Below are positions 18,855 through 30,782 of a DNA stretch of 64,000 nucleotides, one piece after another. A program made the position numbers and the translations under genes. How positions within the stretch are numbered: the first letter of the stretch is position 1; each line of letters starts with the position of its first letter. The notes beneath the pieces are model-generated. The model saw only the letters and a list, made by a program, of their open reading frames with translations, did no database searches and was not told where the DNA came from. The stretch covers positions 2,046,001 through 2,110,000 of the forward strand of contig OX337238.1 in NCBI GenBank assembly GCA_946965045.2, in the 5' to 3' direction. This stretch comes from Epithemia pelagica. Lineage: Eukaryota > Bacillariophyta > Bacillariophyceae > Surirellales > Surirellaceae.

Positions 18855-20632
18855 ATGGAACCGCGACGTGACATGTGGATAGATTCGGCATTGACGCAAG
18901 AACACATTCCAGAATCCATCTCTGTAGGAAGTACGCTGCAAGTGGACCGTGACGAAGGGTATGAAACTGTCGTTTCTCCCCTCTACATTCGTAATCACTT
19001 GATCCAAAGACAAGAGGTCTTCAACGATTTCATTGGCAATCGAACGAAGCAGCAGCTCTTCGTAGTAGGTCCTCCCGGGTCGGGCAAAACAGTTTTTCTC
19101 TCTCTACTCGCACGCATGTACGCAAAGAAACAACGAAAGAAAGTGCTGTATGTTGCCTACCGACACGACAGTATATGCCCCATCATTGTCTTCGATTGCG
19201 ACTCGGTTAAAACGATTGAAAAGTTCCCCAACAGTCGCAGTCTGTTTGATTTCATGGAGAGACTGATGGACCAAAATCAGGAGAAGTATGATTTGGTTGT
19301 GTACGATGGCGTGCGGCAGAATATTCGAGAGTCATCCAGCGTCATGGCCGTATTCAAAGGTCGTCATTCTGGTGTTTCAAAAGTGGTGTTTGTGACATCA
19401 CTTGCTTTTCGAATCAAGGATTGCGATTCGATGCCAGCCTATATAAGTGAATATAGCAAAGACTATTTCGATTCTTGGACGAAAGAAGAACACCTTGAGG
19501 CGATGCTTGGCATCTACAATGCAGGCATCCTCCCCGAAGCCATACAGCAAGATATTGCAAAACTTTCAAAGACTCACGCTCTCTTAGATCCAACCGAAGG
19601 GATGGAAGAAAAGCATGGCAGTTCCGCAGTCGACGACGCTGAACCACAAGATGCCCTTTCGCATGAACAGATACAGTCGTACGTCGACTACAAGTATTTC
19701 TATGCCGGCGGAAGCGCTCGATTTATGATTGAATTTGATATTGACTTGCTCCAAAAGACGTTAAGTGAATTATGTGCCTCTGTTCTCAACAATGAACAGT
19801 GGAAAGCCTTCTCCACTTGCCGTATTCCCATTGGAGCCATGGATGCGGTCAACACTCTGATGCAACGTTTTCTCGGCAGAGACGGCGTCGCAAGATGTAC
19901 CCCCGTCAGTCGATATATCGCCATGATTGCATACGATCATATCGGTGTGAACTGGTTGCAGCTGTGAATACAGTTGCATCCAATACCGACAATCCATCCC
20001 TAAAAGGCTGGGCATTTGAATTGCAGCAACTTGAGATTATCAATAAGGTTCTTCGAACCCGCTCTGACACTATGATCTCTGTGTCAGGTAGCCGCACGGA
20101 TGGCTTGGATGGATTAGCGTTCCGACCATCGCGAGAAACTCAGTACGATGGAATCGCACTCGTGAAAGAAAGAGGCAAAGGTACGCTGTCCGAAACAGAT
20201 TTTTCTGAACTTCGAGGTGAAACCGTTGTTGTGTGGTGCATGAAGTGGAACCAGGGGTGTTTTGACGTCGCGATCTACCATGGCGAAACTGGAACGCTTG
20301 CCACCTTGCAATTCACTGTTTCTGACAGTCATTCACTGCATCTTGAATATGTCAGGCACCTGCGTGACGCATTCCACAATGCTAATTTCTCACTGCAAAC
20401 CTTTTCACATATTGGCATCAGCAAGGACGGCGCACTGAATTGGCATGATGCGACTGGTACTGGGCATCGATTCTGCGATCCAGATTTCGAAATAGTCAGG
20501 AGCGAAAGCAAACCATTGAGGTCGGTCGACCAGCAGCTACCATTAAACTTGGTCCCGGAAGGAACGAAAGTGATCATGTACACAAACAAGAGAAGAAAAA
20601 AAGACACAGAGGCTCCATGGTTGTCTACTTGA
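18855..20632 (+). pseudogene. CRN/RHS-type P-loop NTPase plus restriction-endonuclease-fold protein, frameshifted
   Basis: The first frame (18855-19967, 370 codons) has an N-terminal region DEGYETVVSPLYIRNHLI, Walker A GPPGSGKTV (about residues 73-81), a Walker B-like DLVVYDG and the family-typical YFYAGGSARFMIEF. The second frame, open to 20632, continues with NPSLKGWAFEL, WCMKWNQGCFDVAIY and LQFTVSDSHSLHLEYV. These are the E...D...Q-type landmarks of the nuclease domain that ends CRN/RHS proteins. The two frames meet between about 19900 and 19967. A very short GT-AG pair is present but too short for an intron, so a one-base shift is most likely. Known: such proteins are nuclease-NTPases spread as host genes and effectors in many eukaryotes. 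Whether this copy is a true pseudogene or a sequencing slip cannot be decided here. Confidence 0.7.
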
Positions 20633-20696
20633 GTGGATCCTTTACGAACACTTCCGGGACAAAACAGTTGGTGATTCATTCACTTGAGTGGATCCT

Positions 20697-24614
<3,918 letters not shown>

Positions 24615-25017
24615 AATCAGTACAAACGATTACAATGGAATTATCTATACTTACTCAGAAAACTCGTATCTTCCGGGCATGCTCGGACGGCCCTTCTCGA
24701 CAAAACCTTGTTAGGAGTACTTTACCTTGTCAAGACCAAACCCATCGTTGGACGGCGATCTTCACTCTAAGTATGCAGTCGTGGAAACAATGGTAATTTC
24801 TCTGGATCATCTGCGAGCGAGACGGATGGTCTTTCGTTACGAATTGAGCGTCCGTCGTACGGCAAGGATTCTGGACGCACTCAAGTCGCGCAAATTTCCA
24901 CGAAGCAGCTGGAAGCAAAAGGAATCTCTCTACTAGAGACTGAAAGTAATTAGGCATTTTTGTTGTGGGGGTATCATAATAATATATGATGTATCAACCT
25001 TGTTATCTTTCAACTTT

Positions 25018-25103
25018 AATGTCTTGTTGTCCTTCGCTTTCGTTGTGGTATTATAAGTTGATACCTATGATACCACAACGATAGCGAACGACAACAAGAC
25101 ATT
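25018..25103. repeat. Inverted repeat, 34-bp arms, 18-base loop
   Basis: Arms 25018-25051 and 25070-25103 are complementary at 32 of 34 positions. It could be a strong terminator-like hairpin or the remains of a foldback element. Confidence 0.75.
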
Positions 25104-25671
25104 GGCGGCACCACCATACGGTACTGCTAATGCCAAGGATGCTACTGTTGCTGGTCTCTTGGCGGGACATCAAGTGATAGCGGCAGTTCGAGAAACCTTC
25201 GCTCCCCAAAAAGACTTCGAGGAGAGCAGAGAAGAGCACCAGGAGAACAAAGCCCGCCTTGATCAGATCGCCGAGGTTTTTGAACCATTGGGTGATTTCG
25301 TTCTCGTTGAAAGTAGAATCAATGAACACATGTTGCACATTCAACGAGAGCGCAGTCGGTCCATGGTTAGAAATCTCCGGCGATCTGTTCAAGTTGGGCC
25401 TTGATCCCTCAAGTATGCAAATTGGTGTAAAGCGCCTGTGGTGGATGATTGGACGACGAAGAAGCAAATGTCTTAAGAGAAACAAAGGAAAAGGTCAAGA
25501 AACACCGAAAATTTTTGAAGGAAAAGTCCGGGGAAGATCCCAGCTGGAGCGCCTTTTATCGAAATTTTCAAGGCGCTTGGCTTGAAGAAATTGGAGGTTG
25601 AGGAAACGGCGAAAACGCGCGTTGTCGACGAGCTCAAACGATTGGTCCTGGGCTGCGAAATGAGAGAGTAG
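25102..25671 (+). pseudogene. Degraded coding remnant of unknown family
   Basis: Coherent protein-like segments appear in different frames in order: AGLLAGHQVIAAVRETFAPQ, then ISGDLFKLGLDPSSMQIGVK, then FLKEKSGEDPSWSAFY, then LGLKKLEVEETAKTRVVDEL ending at TAG 25669-25671. At least three frame changes are needed. No family recognised. Confidence 0.35.
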
Positions 25672-25933
25672 ATAGTGCACTGTAAACCCATGTAGATGCA
25701 TTCGTTCAGTTTCGTTTTTAATATTGTATCTTTGCTGTAGTTTGTTCGCATGCTCTAGCACTATATTGGTTTCCATGTTCCATGACCACACTGGTCTCTT
25801 TCCAAAAGCTCGTGCCATTTTGTACGTATAGCAGAGTGAATGAATAGTGGGCGTATTGTATGTGGTCCTCTCTATTGCGGTTCCGTACCGGTCCCATGCG
25901 GAATGGTATGTTCACGGAGAACCAAACGTGTGT

Positions 25934-27739
25934 TTATTCCTCCTTGAGTTTCGTGTCGTCTCCTGGTTCTGTCGGTATGACCGTTTCGGGTTGTGTCGTC
26001 ACAGGTTCTCCATTGTCGTCTGGAGGTGTTACTGCTTCAGTTTCGATTGGAACAGTACCATCCATGGATGTTGTTGTTGTTGTTGTGGATCCTGTACTCT
26101 CTACAGCGGACAATAGTGGTGAAAGAACCTCGGGGACGGACGAGGCCACAGTAGTAGCAGCTTGTTGTTGTTGTTGTTTGTCCATGAGAGATGCTCCATA
26201 GCCTTCCAAGGTGGGTGTACACGCCATGGTCAAACTCACGACCGTCAGCAAGAGTTTGGTGGTGCGTTCATCCAAAATGCCGTAGGACCGGGCCGTACGA
26301 AAGGCGACAAAGGCAAATTCTCCTCCCTGTGACAACACCAGACCCAACCGACGACTGGTGGCCACGTCCAACCCTCCAAGTTTTTGCCCCACAGCACTGG
26401 CAATGGCAGTTTTGAGAATCAACAGACCACCCACCAACAAGGTGACCAAACCAAAGTTGGAGAAAATCAATTTCAGGTCCATTTCAAAGCCAACGGTAAA
26501 AAAGAACAAGCCTACCAAAATGCCTCGAATCGGTGAGGCTTCTTGTTCAATGTGATGGACATGAGGATTTTCGGCCAACAAGACGCCGGCCAAAAAGGGT
26601 CCCAACGTATTGCTCAGCCCCAAGCCTTCCGTGAAAAAGGACATTCCGAGTACATTGAGAAGGATCAATCCTACCAAGGCTTCTTGCGACTGTGCTTTCG
26701 CAACCCAATCGTAAACAGGCGTTACAGCATACTTGCCCACCAAGCCAATGCCAGCCAAGGCAATGGTCAATTGCAGAAGGGCCGATACCAACGCTTTGCC
26801 AATGCCTCCCCCTGTACCAGCCAAGAGGGGTGTCACGACAAGCAAGGGGACGACCATCAAATCCTGAAGGAGCAAGACACCAAAGGAGGATTCTCCATAG
26901 ACGGTACCCAATTGTTTCTTGTCCTTGAGCAATTGCAAGACAAAGGCCGAACTGGACAAGGCCAAACCGCCTCCCAAAATGGTGGCCGCCGCAGGAGACA
27001 TGCCAAAGACGGTAGCCGCCAAGACAGCCACTACAACCGCCGTAATGGCAAATTGACTCCCTCCCAACCCAAAGACAGTCTTTCGCATTCTCATGAGTGT
27101 AGGAATACTCAAATGAATTCCCATTTCAAACAAAAACAAGACAATACCCAGGTCGGCCAAGACTTCTGTCTGATGTACGTTGTGAATGAGTCCCAATCCA
27201 TTGGGACCAAACAAAATGCCCCAAAACAAAAAGCCCAAAATGGGAGACAGGCCCACTGCTTGACACAGGGGTGTGTTCAAGGCTGTTGTCGCCAACAAGA
27301 CGAGTGCATCTCCTTTGGGACCATTGGCGATTGAAGATATCAATCCTTGCAAGACGGACACAATCAGATTGCTGCTCTCCGTCGTCCCCAAAGCTTCAGT
27401 TCCAAGCGTTTCAGCCGCGGCAGCAGCTGTCTCCAAGACTGCGTCTCCTCCGCGAGGAATCTTCCACACCACCGATGAGTCATGGATTGTATTCGTTTGG
27501 TGGTGAAATGTATTGTAATTCTTCCCACTATGATAATTCGAAGGAAGCTTTCTTCCCCAAGTCCGAGGTGATTTTCCATGAATACTTTCGATGCAAAGCA
27601 GTAGTACTAGCACCGTCGTTACCAGAGTTCGGAATGGCATCCAATTACCACGAGAGTGTGCCGATGTGGTGCTCATGGCATTCGTATCAATCCTTCTTTG
27701 TTGTGCCATGGTTTCTGGTTTCCACTCTGTGCGTGACAC
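25934..27739 (-). CDS. Kef/KEA-type monovalent cation:proton antiporter (CPA2)
   Basis: 601 residues, possibly starting at Met10 or Met22. A secretory-type leader (TLVTTVLVLLLCIESIHG) ends near residue 55, and a KIPRGG segment follows. The Na+/H+ exchanger domain spans about residues 120-515 with some 12 hydrophobic helices. Family landmarks include PILGFLFWGILFGPNGLG, ADLGIVLFLFEMGIHLS, LALSSSAFVLQLL, SFGVLLLQDLMVVPLLV, GPFLAGVLLAE and LGLVLSQGGEFAFVAF. The QDL Asp is the candidate ion-binding residue. There is no C-terminal RCK/TrkA domain; the tail is a Gln run plus a Thr/Pro-rich acidic segment. Known: proteins of this type exchange K+ or Na+ for protons in plastid, endosomal or plasma membranes. 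The leader suggests a secretory route or plastid; which membrane is inference. It is divergently arranged with the gene at 27885. Confidence 0.85.
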   Translation of the reverse strand: MSRTEWKPETMAQQRRIDTNAMSTTSAHSRGNWMPFRTLVTTVLVLLLCIESIHGKSPRTWGRKLPSNYHSGKNYNTFHHQTNTIHDSSVVWKIPRGGDAVLETAAAAAETLGTEALGTTESSNLIVSVLQGLISSIANGPKGDALVLLATTALNTPLCQAVGLSPILGFLFWGILFGPNGLGLIHNVHQTEVLADLGIVLFLFEMGIHLSIPTLMRMRKTVFGLGGSQFAITAVVVAVLAATVFGMSPAAATILGGGLALSSSAFVLQLLKDKKQLGTVYGESSFGVLLLQDLMVVPLLVVTPLLAGTGGGIGKALVSALLQLTIALAGIGLVGKYAVTPVYDWVAKAQSQEALVGLILLNVLGMSFFTEGLGLSNTLGPFLAGVLLAENPHVHHIEQEASPIRGILVGLFFFTVGFEMDLKLIFSNFGLVTLLVGGLLILKTAIASAVGQKLGGLDVATSRRLGLVLSQGGEFAFVAFRTARSYGILDERTTKLLLTVVSLTMACTPTLEGYGASLMDKQQQQQAATTVASSVPEVLSPLLSAVESTGSTTTTTTSMDGTVPIETEAVTPPDDNGEPVTTQPETVIPTEPGDDTKLKEE

Positions 27740-27884
27740 GCCAAAAAATGTGCGCGTGTGACACTTGTCAAAGATACCGGATGTGTCCGTGCGTCATCGG
27801 CATATAGACACGTGGAAGGTGCAGAGCAAAAGATCGCAGATCGCAAGTCTGCAACCCCTCCGCCGCATCAGTGTTTGAGGGACC
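27740..27884. promoter_or_regulatory. Divergent promoter region
   Basis: Only 145 bp separate the start codons of the antiporter (minus) and the secreted protein (plus), so they probably share a bidirectional promoter. No defined element was recognised. Confidence 0.45.
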
Positions 27885-28655
27885 ATGACACTGAACAGCC
27901 GCGCTTCCCTTGTCTTTTTCTTGTGGCATTTCCTGCTTGGAAGTGCCCAAGCACAACGCTTTCTCCGAGATGGTTTCACAAGCAAATTAGATGAAGAGTT
28001 CAAGTACGAAGCTGGTTTGGACAACAATCCCAACAGCCCCGTGGGCATGCCCCGCGAAATGTTTGTCTTGACGGAATTGGATTTGGAAGTCTCACCTCCC
28101 ACCAATTTGACCATTCCTAGCAATCGAGCCTTGACGCGTCATTTACACAAACATTTGGATCAGCCCTTGAAATTGCAACTCGAACAACGCAAGGGTGGGA
28201 TTGGTTATCGCGCCTTTGGCGTGTTGCCCAATGGCAAACGGTTGCGGGGTTCCTGGCGTCGGGGTGAAGCACCGCAAAAATTACTCAATTCCGATTTTTT
28301 GACCGTCTCCTACGATGAAGCCGTCCGATCGCGATTGCTCTTTTTGGAAATCGAAATGGCCCTCCCGCGATTGTCCAAACGACAACAACAACAACAAGCC
28401 AGCAAAGCAAGACGACCACCTCGTGTCCTGTATCAATTGGCAGTCGAGGGAGGAGTCATGATTCCCAAGGCGGTGCTTCCACGAGGGGATGCGGCCGTTC
28501 AAGTCTTGTATTCGGATGCCAAGGATTCCACCGAACCCCTGGCTCCACCCACGGCCGCCAAACTGGGATTGCGCATGAAACCTGGCCTGGTCGATCCTGG
28601 TTGGGCTCGAGGAAGGACAATTTTACGAAAAGGACGGTCTGCCGGAGTTATATAG
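27885..28655 (+). CDS. Secreted or organelle-targeted protein of unknown function
   Basis: 256 residues. A signal peptide (ASLVFFLWHFLLGSAQA) is followed by QRFLRDGFTSK; Phe close to the cleavage site could suggest plastid import, but the match is weak. The mature part has YRAFGVLPNGKRLRGSWRRG, FLTVSYDEAVRSRLLFLEIEM, RVLYQLAVEGGVMIPKAVLP and a basic C-terminus. The DEAVRSRLLFLE and VEGGVMIPK strands recall plastid lipid-associated/fibrillin-like folds, but the resemblance is too weak to name it. Confidence 0.6.
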   Translation: MTLNSRASLVFFLWHFLLGSAQAQRFLRDGFTSKLDEEFKYEAGLDNNPNSPVGMPREMFVLTELDLEVSPPTNLTIPSNRALTRHLHKHLDQPLKLQLEQRKGGIGYRAFGVLPNGKRLRGSWRRGEAPQKLLNSDFLTVSYDEAVRSRLLFLEIEMALPRLSKRQQQQQASKARRPPRVLYQLAVEGGVMIPKAVLPRGDAAVQVLYSDAKDSTEPLAPPTAAKLGLRMKPGLVDPGWARGRTILRKGRSAGVI

Positions 28656-28881
28656 TCACCCGTATCATTCCTTAGGAACAATCGATAGTTGTTGCATGAA
28701 CTTCTCCTACTCCTAGGAGTACCTAAGAGTACTCTTTTCTCCCACTCCTATTATTCGCTTTTGCTCACATAGCTCTGATAGCGCCCTGAAGTGTGGTACA
28801 CTGCCCGGGGGCGTAGGCCAAAAGATACCTTCCGCCATTGGCATTTTCGTCTGAAAATTCTCCGTCAGCGAAAGAGCCACC
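28656..28881. other. Spacer with palindromic ACTCCTAGGAGT cluster
   Basis: At 28708-28737 two palindromes follow each other, ACTCCTAGGAGT (28709-28720) and AAGAGTACTCTT (28725-28736), shortly after the stop of the upstream gene. The same motif family recurs in other intergenic spots of this window. Confidence 0.5.
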
Positions 28882-30360
28882 ATGGTTTTGAGAACTTTTC
28901 CAATGGTCATGAAGCTACTTCTTCTGGTGAGCTCAGTTCATCCGTTTTGCTCGCTCGTGGCGGCCTTTTCCATTGGACGGCCCAGAACCACACACGGTCG
29001 ACAGTTTGCCTTCACCCAATCGACATCGACGACATTATGGCCGACGAGAGGGACAACGAGTCGGCCACTTGTGGTGGTACAATCCTCGATTCCTTCATGG
29101 TCGGAATTGGAAGACGAATTGGGGGACAGTTATCGTGCTCCCACTCCTCGCGTGATTGATTCAGTCTTGCAACCAGAATCACCTACCTTTTCTACCAGTC
29201 ATCCCACCTTGTTTCGAGAACGACATGGATGGTGTCCCTACAGTGAACGAGTTTGGTTGACCTTGGAATTGTTGGAGACTCCCTACGATACCATCCTCAT
29301 TGACAATACTGGCGGACCACGTCCCAGCTATTATTCCGGTGGACAAACACCCCAAATTCAATGGCCTGACGAGGGCGGTCGACGACAGGGAGAATCCTTG
29401 GATTTGGTCCAACGACTCGACCAAGACTATTCGTCGTCCACTCCACATGTATTACAGTCCAACCAAGATCATGTTCAGCATGTCATGAATCAATTTCGGT
29501 CCATTTTTCCATCGCGCGCTCGACCATCCTCTCGTGCCGCCTTTCTCTTTCAGGGCAATGGGGAACCCCTGTTTCGGTCCACTTTTGAACAAACCCTGGA
29601 AAAGACCAATCAACTCTTGTCCGAATCGTCCGGTCCCTTTTTGACCGGATCGACCCTGACAGCAGCCGATATTGCCTGGGTCCCCTTTTTGGAACGCTAT
29701 CGGTATCAATTGCCCATTCTTCACCAAGGCTTGTGTCCATATGACCCGCAGGTCTATCCTCACTTGTGTGCCTGGTACCAGGCCATGGATCAACTCCCCG
29801 CCTACGCGTGTCAAGTCAAGGGCAATGCGTCCAGTTGGAGAAAAGTGTTGCTCATGGCAGGATTTGGCAATGCGGGCATGGTACCCCCACAGATTACCCA
29901 AAATGTACAAGACCAAGAACACGCCGAACAACAGAAACTAGACCATCCATGGACTTCCAGTACTAGTAGTACGAGTACTACTACAGACATGGCACTGTGG
30001 CAAGCCTATGCCTCGACACGACCGCATGTGGCAGTGACACCTCGAGCGCACGTGGCGCAAATTATTTGTCGGAATCGTCACGCCCTGGTCACGGATACCT
30101 TGAAGCAACAAGCACGAGGCAATACGAATAGCGATGCCGTACCCTCTACGGAGGACGACCTGGATGAAACACTCCGCGAGTTGGTCCAAGTCTTGCTCGA
30201 TGAGGACGAAGATGGTAGTACCTTGACCAATCACAGTCGATTGACAGTCGGAGCCATGGCATCGTTCTTGTTGCATCGCATGTGCGTCCCACGAGACATG
30301 GGAGCCGTGCCCGCAGCCTCCCTCCAACAGGTGGCCTGGCAACTTCAAACGTACAACTAG
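28882..30360 (+). CDS. Plastid-targeted glutathione S-transferase-like protein
   Basis: 492 residues. A signal peptide ends in SLVAAFS, where AA|FS matches the Phe-at-+1 rule of diatom plastid precursors, and a Ser/Thr/Arg-rich transit segment follows. The GST N-terminal thioredoxin-like domain starts near residue 108 with RHGWCPYSERVWLTLELL (candidate catalytic Cys118, as in Cys-type omega/lambda/DHAR GSTs) and GGQTPQIQWPDEGG. A GST C-terminal helical domain follows (LFRSTFEQTLEKTNQLL, PFLTGSTLTAADIAWVPFLER). A further 150-residue C-terminal part (AYASTRPHVAVTPRAHVAQI...) is unusual and probably lineage-specific. Predicted role: glutathione-dependent thiol transfer, reduction or isomerisation in the plastid; the exact reaction cannot be told. 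Confidence 0.75.
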   Translation: MVLRTFPMVMKLLLLVSSVHPFCSLVAAFSIGRPRTTHGRQFAFTQSTSTTLWPTRGTTSRPLVVVQSSIPSWSELEDELGDSYRAPTPRVIDSVLQPESPTFSTSHPTLFRERHGWCPYSERVWLTLELLETPYDTILIDNTGGPRPSYYSGGQTPQIQWPDEGGRRQGESLDLVQRLDQDYSSSTPHVLQSNQDHVQHVMNQFRSIFPSRARPSSRAAFLFQGNGEPLFRSTFEQTLEKTNQLLSESSGPFLTGSTLTAADIAWVPFLERYRYQLPILHQGLCPYDPQVYPHLCAWYQAMDQLPAYACQVKGNASSWRKVLLMAGFGNAGMVPPQITQNVQDQEHAEQQKLDHPWTSSTSSTSTTTDMALWQAYASTRPHVAVTPRAHVAQIICRNRHALVTDTLKQQARGNTNSDAVPSTEDDLDETLRELVQVLLDEDEDGSTLTNHSRLTVGAMASFLLHRMCVPRDMGAVPAASLQQVAWQLQTYN

Positions 30361-30383
30361 AGAGAGAGAGAGAGAGAGAGAGA
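30359..30383. repeat. (AG)n dinucleotide repeat
   Basis: About 12 AG units begin at the stop codon of the GST-like gene. Confidence 0.9.
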
Positions 30384-30782
30384 TGAGTTGCACTCGCAAG
30401 GCATGTGTAGGGTATGGAATCGAATCGTCCCTTTCTCTCTCGGCCCAGTTCTCCGAATCTTTTTGTGATGAAATTGTAAAGGTATGGTCAAGACCCTTTA
30501 CAGAAAAGGATGACATACCCAAACTATATAAAGTCTACCTTACAGTCAGATCCGAAATGGAGTCAACTGTCTGATTTGCCCGAGCATACTCCAAGGGAGT
30601 TGGAGTAGCTATTTGAACGAACATACTCCTAGAGGACTGCTAAGGCTACTCTTAGCACATCATGGCATAAAAAGGGGGCTAGCAAAAAGTGCAGCTTACG
30701 TTGCCCGTCTTTGTCGCCTGTCTGTCGCAGTTGCGGTCAAAGAACCAAAGAAAACGTCGAATTCGGATGTTTAGCGTCCACC
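30384..30782. other. Spacer upstream of the plastid-type membrane protein
   Basis: No gene. A TACTCCTAGAGG...CTACTCTTAG cluster lies at 30625-30656. The frame of the next gene is open from 30711, but Met at 30783 directly precedes the signal-peptide-like segment and is the preferred start. Confidence 0.4.

Larger units (their letters stand above)
24615..25933. other. Gene-poor stretch with hairpin and degraded coding remnant
   Basis: The first 400 bp show no gene. A 34-bp-arm hairpin lies at 25018-25103 and broken coding remains follow (25102-25671). From 25672 to 25933 nothing is visible apart from the 3' flank of the antiporter gene. Confidence 0.4.

Noticed and set aside
19905-19967. Tiny intron joining the two CRN-type frames
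   Set aside because: The only GT-AG pairs here are under 30 bases apart, far below the 68-137 bp introns seen elsewhere in the window.
26543-27334. 263-codon plus-strand ORF opposite the antiporter
   Set aside because: An antisense shadow of the well-supported Kef-type gene.
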